64,000 nt of DNA, from NCBI GenBank assembly GCA_032716605.1, contig CM064492.1, forward strand, positions 50,400,975 to 50,464,974. The letters are read 5' to 3'. The stretch is from Paralithodes platypus. Lineage: Eukaryota; Arthropoda; Malacostraca; Decapoda; Lithodidae. The stretch's first letter is position 1. Every line of letters starts with the position of its first letter. A program made the position numbers and the translations under genes. This document shows, one piece after another, positions 32,093 to 43,706 of this stretch. The notes under the pieces were generated by a model. It had not been told where the DNA came from and ran no database searches. It saw only the letters and a list, made by a program, of their open reading frames with translations.

Positions 32093-32328
32093 TCTCTCTC
32101 TCTCTCTATAGGTTATAAGAGGTATACAGAATGTTGAAAGTAACACTATTATATATATCCATTTACACCTTTAATGAATCACATTATGAAATTTATTCAG
32201 CAATATGATGAGAACTTGAGAAGAATATATTTTGAAGTAGCACCACGAAGTAACATTATACTGACGCGGATGTATAATTATCCACCTTCCTCTCCCTCTC
32301 CGAGCTCGGACTTTTTTCTATCCTCTAG

Positions 32329-32536
32329 TCTATTTTTTCCCAGCTGAGGGTAAATTGTCATGTCTCTATCTTTGTTACTCGGCTATAAGGTAGATTTTGT
32401 AGCGAAAGATGATGTTTATTCTGAAAACTTGGCATTAATATGACACACAGCCATAGTAATTTCATATATTTCCATTAAGTATCGAGAAATCAGCTAATAA
32501 GAGATTCAATTTACGATCAGCTGGAAAAAAATAGAG
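32329..32536. mobile_element. F5 foldback element, compact copy
   Basis: Left end ttttttcccagctgagggta and right end tcaatttacgatcagctgg are inverted. 208 bp without insertions. Reference for the interrupted copies at 1235-2345, 47050-47628 and 53107-53803. Confidence 0.65.
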
Positions 32537-32670
32537 TATAGTTGTCACTAAGGGATGGAGGGACGTAAGGGTGGCGAGGTGACTAACAAGGTGGGTGGAG
32601 GTGGAGGAGCTGTGGTGGGATTGTTTAGACTGGTGGATGAATGTATAATAACTAAATTTAGGATATTTCA

Positions 32671-32710
32671 GTGTGTGTGTGTGTGTGTGTGTGTGCGTGC
32701 GTGTGTGTGC
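32671..32710. repeat. (GT)n microsatellite
   Basis: GT run with GC/GTGC interruptions at its end. 32711-33296 has no recognised element except a (TATC)n run at about 33050-33075. Confidence 0.93.
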
Positions 32711-33296
32711 TTAAAGGGCGATCGGGACACGAATGCATAGAGGTTTTGTGTTCGTGGACGGGTGGAAAATTATAAAGCTAAATTTATTTATGTACTATAT
32801 ATTGTATCTCTTTTTATACTGGCATGGCCTTACTTACTCTTTACTTTGTATTAGTTTTGCACACATTTTCAGCATATTTCACTAATTGGCTTAAATATAG
32901 TTATGTTGATATGAATGATGCATTAGGATCCCTTTGGACGATCCCCTGTTCGCTTGTTTATGGTTCCTCTTACAACTTCGGTTAATCATTGCACACAAAT
33001 CTTGATGTCATATCATATTTCGTGAACTCGCTAATCTGATTTATCTATCTGATTTATCTATCTATCTATCTATCGATATATCCATATATTGCCAGACAAC
33101 CTTATCTCCCGAGAGGAGGTGGACGTGAAAGTATCACCTTTATAAGCTTCTATATGCCGAGGTAACTCATTCGATTATCTAGCTTTTTTCAATTAATTTC
33201 AAAATAAATGTGTAGCTTGATCATACAAGATTATTGCGCAATGCAATATAACAATGTAAAATATTAATTGTCCTAATAATATTTATAATAATATTT

Positions 33297-34393
33297 GGTC
33301 CCCTGTTGTTTCTTATATACATAAATGACCTAGATTTAGGTATAACTAGTAGGATAAGTAAATTCGCAGAAGATACTAAAATGGGGAGATCAATTGATTC
33401 AGATAGCGATATAGAGTGCCTCCAAAGGGATCTAGATACCTTACATGAATGGTCAGTAAATTGGCAGATGAAGTTTAACCTTGACAAATGCAAGGTATTA
33501 AAGATAGAGAAGATGCAAACAAATGTTAAATATAAACTAGCTAATTTAGAATTAGAAAATTCAGACTGCGAGAAAGATCTAGGTGTGCTTGTTAGCAATG
33601 ATTTGAAGCCTAGAAAACAGTGTATAAGCGTTCGTAATAAGGCAAACAGGATTCTCGGGTTCATCTCTAGGAGTGTGAGTAACAGAACTGCTGATGTTAT
33701 CTTAAAACTTTACTTGTCATTAGTGAGACCCCATATGGATTATGCTGTCCAATTTTGGTGTCCTTATTACAGAATGGACATAGATTCATTGGAGAGAGTA
33801 CAGCGTAGAATGACAAAAATTATCCATAATATTAGAAATCTTTCGTATGAAGAAATGTTGAAGAAATTAGGTTTACATTCGTTAGAGAGACGCAGAGTTA
33901 GAGGGGATATGATAGAGGTGTTCAAGTGGGTTAGTGGGATTAACAAAGGGGACATGACAAATGTACTAAAGCTCAGTGATAGCGAAAGAACTCGTACCAA
34001 TGGTTTCAAATTAGATAAATTTCGTTTCAGAAAAGATATAGGCAAATATTGGTTTGGTAACAGAGTTGTAGATGGGTGGAATGGACTACCAAGTGCTATA
34101 GTGGGATCTAAAACGGTAGTGAGCTTTAAGATAAAATTGGATAAGCATATGGACGAGAAGGGTTGGGTGTGAAGGGGGATCAGCCGGATTGGGCCAATCA
34201 GCGCTCAGCAGACCCCCATAATCCTGCGTTAATCTCTAACCGTTTTGGTAAGATGATCCTCAGGGTATTAGAGTGTTGAGCCTATAATTGGGCTTTGTAA
34301 TTGAACTGGGGTTGTGTGGGACAGGGATCTGCCTTGCTTAGGCCAATCGGCTTTCTGCAGACTCCCATTTTCTTATGTTCTTATGTTCTTATG
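33297..34393 (+). mobile_element. 5'-truncated CR1-like LINE
   Basis: Begins inside the RT at GPLLFLIYIND and ends with three perfect copies of the octamer ttcttatg (34370-34393). Tandem octamer 3' ends are a hallmark of CR1-clade LINEs. The 3' UTR includes ggccaatc repeats (34190, 34343). 34394-35674 has no recognised element apart from a CT microsatellite. Confidence 0.85.
33306..34172 (+). pseudogene. CR1-like RT C-terminal half, open but 5'-truncated
   Basis: One open frame of 288 residues. Order: FLIYINDLDLGI, then KFAEDTKM where the catalytic box should be FADD (second aspartate column occupied by E-D here, so catalysis is doubtful), LHEWSVNWQMKFNLDKCKVL, DLGVLVSNDLKP, RPHMDYAVQFWCPYY, LERVQRRMTKII, LGLHSLERRRVRGDMIEVFK and VVDGWNGLPSAIV. 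No RT fingers and no endonuclease. Its uninterrupted frame suggests a young insertion. Confidence 0.85.
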
Positions 34394-34832
34394 TCCTGTT
34401 GATAAACATTATGTTTGCGGTAATATGAACAATTGATAAAGGTATACTTAACTTCAGTAATTATATTGATTTAATTGATATTTATTAGACAGTCATAGTA
34501 AAGTAAATAGATCAAGGAAATAATGCGTTGGGGAAAAAATGGATTGCAATTCTCGAGGGTAATTTACTCTAGGTATATATTTCCCCCTGTATCACATTAT
34601 CTTATATTATCAGACTTGGCAATATGTAACAAACCACATGCAAAGAGTATAACATATCAGTATAAATAACTATATGTGTGGAATAATATTATCTATGTAT
34701 ACCCTGGTCTATTTGTGATATCTAATAACCTGAGTTTACATGTAGTTACTCATAGTCTCACTGTTACCAAGATAATGCACACATTATTTATCAATACCAT
34801 ATTTACTACATAAATCGATTAACACAGTGCAG

Positions 34833-34834
<2 letters not shown>

Positions 34835-34866
<32 letters not shown>
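34835..34866. repeat. (CT)n microsatellite
   Basis: Short CT run in otherwise unremarkable AT-rich sequence. Confidence 0.95.
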
Positions 34867-34868
<2 letters not shown>

Positions 34869-35900
34869 AAACTAGACTTGGCTCTTCCGTGATACCAACA
34901 GATTTTTCATATACTTTAGTAATTATTTTATTTATTGTTTCTAGGTTAGCACACATCAATTATTAGCATTCGTCTATAGAGCAAGTTAATAAGAAAGAAT
35001 TAGATTGGTATAATATAGCTGAATAGTTAAGGTCATAGAATTTACCCTGATAAATGTTAATAAGCCTGTCGAGTAGGAAGTGTGTATTTTCAGCAGAAGT
35101 TTTGGTAAGGAGCTCTTTATGAAGATCCATACTAATTTCAACCTAATATCAGAGAGCAATACAGGTGAAACGAGACTCAAACTATCCATTTGGGGAGGGA
35201 AGGGGTAGTTTACCCTGATGCACAGGAAAATCGACTTTAAATCGCCATAAACAGAGAGGAATTTTGTATCCAAGTTTAAACACTGTTGCCAGCTACTCTA
35301 AATATACTGATATTCCCGAGGGAAATGCTTTACCAACAAATTTGCCTCGATGTAAATTAACTGTTAAATATATAAATCAGACATGCCATACCTCTACCAT
35401 TTGGCTTAATGTATCAATGTGATCATATGCAATGTTTTCTTTCTGGCCACAGGTAATTTAGAATCTTGATAATGATATTACCAATCTTAATGAATCCTGA
35501 TCAATGTAATCAATATCCCACCGACTCAGTATTAACTGTGACTCTCATGCTTGAGGTAAGTCATCCTCAGATCGACATATTTTGACACTACAAAGGTAAC
35601 TCATCTAAATAATAATAGTTTACTACTTCTGTTAATCTAATTTGTCGCTAGTTTGTAGTTTGCTAACAAAAGGTGTATTTTTTTTTCTATGTGATTGAGG
35701 GAGGCAAAAGGCATAACTGCCTATAGCGAGTGCCTCCCCCATAGTTGAAAGAGTGACAGGGCCAAAATCAAGGGACGTTCGAGCCAAAATGCCTGGACAC
35801 ACAGAGTTTGAAGCAATTTAAGTCATAGGAAGCGGGAAAAACTGATTCTGGGAGAGAGTTCCAGAGCTCAGCTGTTGAGTAGAAGAAAGTTTGGGAGTAA

Positions 35901-37650
35901 AGGCCGCGTCATACAGAACTCGAATCCACCAGAACCCACCGGAATGAATTCAAAAATTCAAATTTTAGCCACTTCTTCCCCATTCTGGTCTATTCTTGTA
36001 CGTGTTCTGGTTAGATTCTTGTCTATTCTTGTGTTTCGAGTGATGTTCTAGTCGTCACTCGATTGATCGAGTGAGTGAGCAAAAAGTTAGTGCATGCGTT
36101 AACTTTCTACGATTTAATCGAGTGAAAAAAACGTTAAAAATTATCGAGTTACATTCTAGTCATATCCTGGTCGCATTTGAGTCGCATTAGAGTCGCATTC
36201 TACCTATTCTGGTCATGTTCTGATGTCATTTTTATAGTCGATGCCGACTCGAATTACTTGAATGTAACTCGATGCCACTCGATAATGACCGGAAGTCAAC
36301 TGGATGACAAGTTGATTATTCCACTTTAAAATTGAATGTAATGGAATGAGAGTTGAATATAACCCGAATTAAGAAGAATACAACTGGATGCCGACTAGAA
36401 TATGACTGGTAGATGACTGCATACTTGCTTGATGCATCGAGTGTACACTGGATGTCGACTCGAACATGACTAGAAGTACTAGAATACAAGTGGAATCCAA
36501 CTAGAAGGTAACTGGAATACAACCAGAATATAACTCGACTAGGTGCGGCCCCAAATATATAACGGATTGAAAAAAAAAAAAAAATTATAACAATAAATAA
36601 AATAAAATATAAAATCGGCCCTATACGAGGCCATTGTATTTCAAGTAGTACCTGGAATCAAACTTACTCATCTAACTCTCCACACCTTAACTCCGGCTTC
36701 CCCTCAGTTGTGTCTACCAATGAAAAGTGTTCTTCCTTCACCCCAGCTGTGTGAGTTAAGGGGGTAGGGTTACTTTTTGGTCTATTTTTTATTTAGCCTA
36801 CATATATTTTTTTGTTTTTACTTTCTTCGCTAGACATCCATCATAGCTTAAAAAACACACTCAATTCGAGATTAATTTGTACATTTTTCGGTAGAAAAGT
36901 GTCCCAGCCGATGGCCAGTTCCTCCTAAAGTTACAGGCTCGCTATCGATTGCCAGGAAATAAACCTATGCCTAAATGGCACGAAAGGTCTTAATATTAAC
37001 AAAGAAATAGGTATTTTTTTTTTATAACCGCCAAACTAATGGAATGAACGTCATAACATCTCAAAAACTAATGGGGCTAAACATGAGGGAGAAGGGGGTC
37101 CAGAAAAACCCTATCTCCACCCCCCACCCCCCCTCCCCTCGTGTACGTGTATGTGTGTATGTGATTGAAAGTGCTTATGTTGCCGTGGTGAGTGCCCTGT
37201 TACTACTGGTGTGCCTGTGAACCAATCCTCCCTTTATATACTCAAAGGTTCCTCATCGAGTCACCTTCTGCCTATTCGAGTCACGTTCCACTTACGTTCG
37301 AGTTACGTTCAACTTAGTTCCACTTACGTTCGGCTTAACTTCATGTAATTCTGGTCATGATATACTGACATTCCGGTCTCATTCTGGTCATTCGAGTTGC
37401 ATTCGACTTGGGATCGAATAGTCTTCTTTCCACATCCGGTTTCCTTCGAGTCACTTACTGGTTAATATCGACTCATATTTGGGTTACATTCGAGTCCATC
37501 GAGTTACGTTCGAGTTACATTCCGGTCATTGACGGGTCGCATTCTACTCTGAAGTCACACTCGATTAAGGCTGCGTAATTCTCGTCAATTCCGGTGAAAA
37601 GTTCGATTCCAGTGGGTTCTGGTGGATTCGAGTTCTGTATGACGCGGCCT
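35901..37650. mobile_element. Harbinger-like TIR transposon, non-autonomous
   Basis: TIRs of ~45 bp start aggccgcgtcatacagaact and continue cgaatccaccagaaccca. Target duplication TAA at 35898-35900 and 37651-37653. A TWA duplication is the PIF/Harbinger signature. Excision rejoins the LINE frame (VKR to YSQTFF). Subterminal regions are rich in degenerate gactcga / tcgagt motifs, possible transposase-binding repeats. It carries an F2 copy, has no transposase, and is 1,750 bp long. Confidence 0.85.
36756..37137 (-). mobile_element. F2 TTAA-type MITE inside the Harbinger-like element
   Basis: Starts at TTAAGGGGGTAGGG, holds caggctcgctatcgattgcc, aaatggcacgaaaggtctta and ggggctaaacatgagggag, and ends in cccctcccctcg. 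Third level of nesting: LINE, Harbinger-like element, F2. Confidence 0.82.
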
Positions 37651-38024
37651 TAACGTTTCACTCTTGGGTTGGAGAGTTGCACAGAGTAGGGGTGGGATTG
37701 AGTTGCAAGACGGGTACCACGTGCCCTACGTAATGGAGGTGGTATGCACTGGGATAGCTCTGAGGAACACTGATTATTATAGTAGCGATAGAATAGCAAG
37801 AGAGATGCAACATTGCGGCGGAGACAGAGAGATTGCAGAGAGTTGGTGAGTGGACGGGAGTTAATGATACGAAAGGCCTTCCTTTCAACCTTGTCTAGGA
37901 GAGCGGTGTGAGAGGAACCTCCCCACACATGTGAACAATACTCAATACTCAATACAATACTCAATATGTTATATATTATATTGTATGACCTGTACTATTA
38001 TTTTATTCATACCAATAAAGTGGG

Positions 38025-38028
<4 letters not shown>

Positions 38029-38082
<54 letters not shown>
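38029..38082. repeat. (GA)n microsatellite
   Basis: Uninterrupted GA run bordering the duplicated locus 38083-38760. Confidence 0.97.
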
Positions 38083-38084
<2 letters not shown>

Positions 38085-38760
38085 CGTTTCAGTTACTGAA
38101 AGAGGGAATCTACTGTTCTTTACGAATTAGTTTCGGGAACATTATTGTATGAACAAGTAAAAGTAAATAAGTTTAACATTCGTCACTGTATGTTATAGAA
38201 CGTCACCTCTTCCCATTGTGTCCTACCCTTTTAACACTACGACAAGCTCCCTCCCTTCCCATCAAGCTGCGCCATCTATGGGGCAAAATCTTCGATTGAT
38301 TCAGGGAGGGGAGTGTGAGATCTTACTATATTCGGAGCGAACAAACTACACAACGGATTTACCCAAACCCTACGACTAGGTGGTCCACGCGGAATTGCGG
38401 CCGAGTGTACAGTCTACGACAGAACTTGTTGTCATGGCCTGAGGCAATGTGTTAGTTCACTTATCTTTTAATCGCTTCTAATAAAAGGGGGCGGGGTTAA
38501 TATAGAGGTTGGAAAGAGGAGTCAAACGTGTGTGGGTGTGTGTGTGTTCTAGAACAGCAGAATAAGTTTATTTTAACATAACACACAGGCTATATTATTA
38601 GACTAGCCCATGCCGGATCACAAATAAGTAACGCACATCAGGTGTTGCATTGTTTATGGAATTTAATATACAGACAATCAAGTTTATATCCTTCGCACTT
38701 CCCATTCCCCCTCCTCCCCTTCTCTCTGCTGCTTTCCCCTATCTCCCCCCTTCTCTCTTT
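38083..38760 (+). repeat. Unbroken copy of a locus found in three inverted pieces
   Basis: 38083-38411 matches 31764-32092, 38406-38536 matches 42900-43034 and 38537-38760 matches 41570-41788, all inverted. It contains TGTACA at 38406-38411, where the other copy is broken, and a GT run at 38529-38546, where the other copy carries a LINE. Bounded by GA/CT-rich tracts. No coding frame; origin unknown. Confidence 0.9.
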
Positions 38761-39699
38761 TTCTCTCCCCCTTCTCTCTCCTAACCGAATATATAATTTT
38801 CCTCATTATCGTGTTCAAAGCTGTCCATAAAAATTACTTTGGTGTTTTAATAATACTGTTCTTTTTACCTTTACTGATTCTCAATTATTAACTCGTATTC
38901 TATTCTTTACCTTATACAATGTGTTATAGAAAATACATAGATATGCTCCGTTGCAAAACACTCAAAGTTACCAACCTTGGCGTCCTGGTTAGTGTGAACA
39001 ATCGTATAAATATATAAGTAATTGAAACGGGATGTTACAATTCAAGCATGAAGACAAGTTGGATCACATTGTAATCTAGCTTGGACCAAATTATAACCAA
39101 ATATATATATATATCATAAAGACAAGATAATATCGGCTCAGTTAGATAAAACACTTTAGATGAGCCGAAACGTGTTTCTTTGTAATAAAAACAAATTTTT
39201 GACATTAGAGTAAATCTGTTTTTCTTCCATACCACTATTCACAGCACTGTGGTTGACCAATTCATAATCTACCTTAACATGTAATATGACACGCTATGAT
39301 TATTGCATTATACTTTTCTCAGTGGATTCTTAATTACTAGCTTAATAATTACTGTGGCTTCCCATTATCAGTAAACAGTTCGGCGCTACCCATTGTAATG
39401 ATATACTATAAAGTAAGTCATCGAATTCAACATTTAACGATAATCAAAGCAATCTGGTTATGTTGTTTTAAAGTTGATATAAATTGTTTAGGCTTTTATA
39501 TTTTTACTTCGAATTGTTTAAATTATCCTCCAAACATAAGTAAAAGTATACTATAGCTCTGTGTATGTTACCTTGAATTTAATTTAATATGTATTATTTC
39601 ACCATCATTATGTTACAGTGAACATTGGAAACACATACACATTATATAATATATATAAAGGGTTCAATGTAAACATTTACAATTTATATTTATTCAATC

Positions 39700-39915
39700 A
39701 ATATGATCTCCACTCACAAGCTGCATCAACTACCTCCTGTATTCTCGTTGGAGCTGATTTAAAAAAAATCCAACTTATATTAGGGCGGCGACGGTTCCCC
39801 CCTTGCCCCTCGATCCCACTCTTCCCGCCCTTTCCTCTCCTAACCTGGACCACATTCCACTCCATGACCTGATGGCCCACAAATTCTCTATTGGGTTCAT
39901 GTCACACACCCTTGT
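39700..39915 (-). pseudogene. Tc1/mariner-type transposase remnant
   Basis: Minus strand reads DMNPIENLWAI near 39900, the conserved NPIENLW block after the catalytic core of Tc1-like transposases. A second frame has RIQEVVDAACEWRSY. The region between is shifted and low-complexity. No TIRs found. 38761-39699 is AT-rich with no recognised element. Confidence 0.6.
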
Positions 39916-39929
39916 GGACCAGCTAAACC

Positions 39930-40447
39930 CCGGATGGGGTCAGGTCAGGTGAAGGTATTGAAGGATAAGCCTTTACAACGGCACCTCGTAGCTACTTTCT
40001 ACTTTTCCTATTTTCTGAAGAGTGTAGAGAGGGGAGACGGGGATTTGGAGAGAGACGAAGTTGTTGTAGTGGCTTTGTTATGTGTGTTATTAGTCTGTAT
40101 GCGTCGTAAGGTTCAGGATGGCCATGGCACGCACTGAAGACAGCAGCATTTCCTCAATAATGCTAATACCTTTTCTAGTTTGCCTGGACCAGTGTGTGTG
40201 GGTGCGTGTGTGTGTGTGCGTTTTATGTTATCATGTGTGAGTGATATGTGCCCATTACGTTGTATGTGATCATGTGTGTGATGTGCGTTTTATGTTATCG
40301 GGTGTGTGTGTGTGTGTGTGTGTGTATGTGGTTTGTATCCTGTGTTAGTATTGGTGCGGGTGGGTTGGTGCATGTGATGGATAGAGGAGAGAGGTTGAAG
40401 CGCCGTCTCCCTTAGCATTACAAATTGTGGAGGTCATAAGTATATGT
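39930..40447. other. Stretch with GT-rich simple sequence only
   Basis: Contains gtgtgtg runs at 40191-40220 and 40299-40327 and no supportable gene. Confidence 0.5.
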
Positions 40448-40451
40448 ATTA

Positions 40452-41435
40452 TCTATATTATTAAATCAGTTCGTGTCTGTTTGTCTGTTTGTCTGTGCGT
40501 TCTTAATAGGCGGCCGCAGTTTTGGACCTGGGGAGCTGAAACTTTGCATGTGGGTGTCAATTGACCTGGGTCAGGTCATAGAGGGGGCGAGGCCACGATT
40601 GGAGGTCGTTTCGAGGCCGAAATAAAAAAAAATAAATAAAAAAATAAATAAAAAAAAATTGTTATTTGGGCAGAAGGAGGCCTCCGATCGAAAAGGTGTA
40701 TGGAACGAAAGTTGTTCGCAGCCCCCCAAAATTGGGGTACGGATGAGGTCAGATCCAAAATCGGAGGTCATTTAGCGGCCGAAATGGAGGTCGCCGTTTA
40801 ATGAGGCATAGGGAGGTCGAGGCCGGTGATTATGGTAGTAGTAGTATTGTGATGATTGTGGTAGTAGTGATTGATGATGGTGATTATCGTAGTAGTAGTG
40901 GTGGTAGTAGTGATGGTGATTATGGTGGTACAGTATTATTACCCGGGCAACGCCGGGTACCCCTGCTAATAATACTGTACCACCATAATCACCATCACTA
41001 CTACCACTACTACTACTACCATAATCACCATCATCAATCACTACTACCACAATCATCACAATACTACTACTACCATAATCACCGGCCTCGACCTCCCTGC
41101 GCCTCATTAAACGGCGACCTCGATTTCGGCCGCTAAATGACCTCCGATTTTGGATCTGACCTCATCCGTACTCCCATTTTGGGGGGCTGCGAACAACTTT
41201 CATTCCATACACCTTTTCGATCGGAGGCCTCCTTCTGCCTCAAACGGCCATTTTTTTTTTTTTTTTTTTTTCAATTTCGGCCTCGAAACGACCTCCGATC
41301 GTGGCCTCGCCCCCTCTATGACTTGACCCAGGTTAATTGACACCCACATGCAAAGTTTCAGCTCCCCAGGTCCAAAACTGCGGCCGCCTATTAAGAACGC
41401 ACAGACAGACACACAAACTGATTTAATAATATAGA
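40452..41435. mobile_element. Helitron-like element in a ~1-kb palindrome
   Basis: Arms 40452-40940 and 40968-41435 are near-perfect inverted copies around a 27-bp spacer. The outer ends start tctatattattaaatcag followed by gtctgtttgtctg, like Helitron 5' ends (5'-TC). The spacer acccgggcaacgccgggt is a short hairpin followed by cctgctaa, resembling a Helitron 3' end (hairpin then CTRR). One arm has a complex A-rich tract (40621-40658) where the other has poly-T (41251-41270). ATC/ACT repeats sit near the centre. No Rep/helicase frame. Confidence 0.7.
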
Positions 41436-41502
41436 TGTAAATTCAAAACAATCGCATAGTACCGGTATTAATCTGCGTATTTTAGAGGGTATCATTTACG
41501 TT

Positions 41503-41504
<2 letters not shown>

Positions 41505-41566
<62 letters not shown>
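41505..41566. repeat. (GA)n microsatellite
   Basis: Perfect GA run at the edge of the inverted locus piece 41570-41788. Confidence 0.97.
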
Positions 41567-41568
<2 letters not shown>

Positions 41569-41569
41569 A

Positions 41570-41786
41570 GAGAAAGCGGGTGAAGAAGGAGAGTTGGGGT
41601 GAAAGGGAGAGGGGGAGGAGGGGGAATGGGAAGTGCGAAGGATATAAACTTGATTGTCTGTATATTAAATTCCATAAATAACTCAACACCTGATGTGCGT
41701 TACTTATTTGTGCTCCAGCATGAGCTAATCTAATAATATAGCCTGTGTGTTATGTTAAAATAAACTTATTCTGCATGCTGTTCTAG

Positions 41787-41788
<2 letters not shown>
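41570..41788 (-). repeat. Inverted duplicate of 38537-38760
   Basis: Matches through cacctgatgtgcgttactta, tataaacttgattgtctgta and ttctagaacacacac. Ends at the CA microsatellite where the LINE is inserted. Confidence 0.9.

Positions 41789-41842
<54 letters not shown>
41789..41842. repeat. (CA)n microsatellite
   Basis: CA run preceding the LINE 3' end. In the unbroken paralogue (38529-38546) the run is only ~18 bp. Confidence 0.97.
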
Positions 41843-41845
<3 letters not shown>

Positions 41846-42898
41846 TACCTTACCTTTGGATACCTTTGGATGTGTTCGCCGCTCCTCTAGCGGCACCAAG
41901 GAGCGCGACGCCCCTCGTTATGGGTGGTGATTTGGTGCAGTAGACTGTTTGAAGCGACAACTCGCTCCCTTGCGAGGATGGGCTCGTCTGGCACTTTTTG
42001 CAGTTCGACATCTAGGGCTCTCTTGAAGTTGTCTAACGAGATGTCCCTCATGTCTCTTAATCGCCGTGGGAGTTTGTTGAAGAGACGTGGGCCTCTGTGT
42101 GATAACCAGCCCTCTCGCAGAGAGCCCATAGCACCCCTGTTATTCATCCGGGGGATTTCGCATTCCCAGCCTCTCCTATCACTGAATTTCATGACTATCG
42201 GAGTATGTAGGTTTGGTACTAAACCCTCTGCGATTTTCCACGTGTATATTATTAGGTAACGTTCTCTTCTACGTTCCAGTGAGTACAGATTCAGTGCTCT
42301 TAAACGCTCCCAATAGTGTAGATGTTTTATCGAACTTATATGCGAAGTGAAATTTCTTTGTATACTCTCTACGTCATTTATTTCACCTGCTTTGTATGGG
42401 GATGTTAATACGCTACAGTATTCAAGCCGCGGTAGCACTAGAGATTTGAAGAGCGTTAGCATAGGCAATTCACCGCGTGTTTTAAGAGTACGCAGAATCC
42501 AACCCGTTAGACGTTTCGGAGCCGCCACTTTGACCTGGTTATGTACTTTGAAACCCATATTTTCAGACATTAATACCCCGAGGTCTTTCACACTGTCTTT
42601 CCGTTCTATTATGTGGTTAGATTCTGTTAAGTAATTTGTAATTTCTTTAACACCATTATTATCTCCGTACCGTATTAATTGGAATTTTTCCTCATTGAAT
42701 TGCATGTTGTTTTCCCTGGTCCACTGGAACACTACATTCATGTCTTCCTGCAGTCGGCCCGTGTCCTCTTGTGTGTTTACTATCTTGCTTAATTTTGTGT
42801 CATCAGCAAAAGACGACACCGTACTGTGTCTGGTGTTGGTATCTATGTCGCAAATTAGTATGAGGAACAGAAGGGGCGCTAGCACTGTTCCTTGGGAC
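41843..42898 (-). mobile_element. 5'-truncated LINE inserted in a CA microsatellite
   Basis: The 3' end on the minus strand is a short tandem tail (aaggtatccaaaggtaaggt) joined to the CA run. The truncated 5' end abuts acgtttgactcc, which continues the CA run in the paralogue at 38520-38536. The target site is therefore known, though the duplication is hidden in the microsatellite. Confidence 0.88.
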
Positions 42899-42900
42899 AC
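41887..42900 (-). pseudogene. LINE RT, C-terminal half, open frame
   Basis: 337 residues without stops: QGTVLAPLLFLILI (motif B and following), SFADDTKLSK with intact FADD catalytic box, FQWTRENNMQFNEEKFQLI, DLGVLMSENMGF, LPRLEYCSVLTSPY, IQRNFTSHIS, LNLYSLERRRERYLIIYTWK, LFNKLPRRLRDM and LDNFKRALDVELQKVPDEP. It lacks the N-terminal RT motif (A) and endonuclease, so it is a dead 5'-truncated copy. A separate family from the CR1-like and jockey-like copies here. Likely recent. Confidence 0.88.
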
Positions 42901-43034
42901 GTTTGACTCCTCCTTCCAACCTCTATATTAACCCCGCCCCCTTTTATTAGAAGCGATTAAAGGGCCATCTATTAAAAGATAAGTGAACTAACACATTGCC
43001 TCAGGCCATGACAAGTTCTGTCGTAGACTGTACA
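42900..43034 (-). repeat. Inverted duplicate of 38406-38536
   Basis: Matches through tatattaaccccgcccccttt, cattgcctcaggccatgaca and gttctgtcgtagactgtaca. A small indel lies at about 42960-42975. It ends exactly at TGTACA, after which LTR-element sequence begins. Confidence 0.92.
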
Positions 43035-43706
43035 TACTTTAGTTGCTAGAAAAGAGAGTACCGGTAATTGGGCATGGGGGTACATATATATATACTGGCA
43101 ATGCAGAGAGATACCAGGTGTCTTTCCTGTCTCTCTCTCTTGAGATGGCCGTCTGCAGATTGATCATAATTAAACATGTATAAATCAACAGAGGTAAATC
43201 AATACAATAACTGGCATGGGGTACATACTTATACCTTCGTAATATAGAGAGATAAGAGATGTCTTCCCTCCTTGTCTTTCTCTTAGAGGGTTGTCATAGT
43301 TAAACATATATATATATATCACTAATACAATAATACATGGTTTGCAGCTATGTTACTATAGCTTACATCGTATAAATGGGGGCATGGTGGTTACATAATT
43401 TAATACAGGGCGGACATAGTCGTAATCCGGTTCGTTGTGCACTGGAAGCTAAGGTGTCTTGAGATCGCCTCGTACCTATACACAATGAAAGTATTATAGT
43501 CTGCATGGTTGGTATCTAATTGAATACATACTTAGTGGGTACTTCAAGAATGTCAGGGAGTAAGGAAATGTGATTTGTATATTAGCAGACTGTGATTAAC
43601 GAGACGTGTAACATGTGGAGGGAGGTGGAAGAAAGAGAGGGGCCAAATCGGGGATCTCGCTGGGGGTGGAAGTTTCGCTCCCAGGAATTTTCGTTCCTGT
43701 GGTATT
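43035..43706 (-). mobile_element. Internal fragment of the LTR retrotransposon
   Basis: Homologous to 24817-25500 from the base after TGTACA (tactttagttgctagaaaag) to gttcctgtggtatttca, including the aatctcgctgggggtggaag block. The LTR that should precede it is absent except for TGTACA. After 43706 the sequence is unrelated. Confidence 0.85.

Larger units (their letters stand above)
35675..37964 (-). pseudogene. Jockey-like LINE 3' part, split by a TIR element
   Basis: Minus strand, 5'-truncated near 37964. The first piece reads IEYCSHVWGGSSHTALLDKV and, further on, PLRRARGTRLATQSHPYSVQ then LSNPRVKR. After the inserted element (35901-37650) the frame resumes as TFFYSTAELWNSLPESVFPA and ends SRHFGSNVP before a short 3' UTR and poly-A (35670s). 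The piece from 37903 onward is nearly identical to the LINE at 49001, so it belongs to the same family. Confidence 0.88.
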
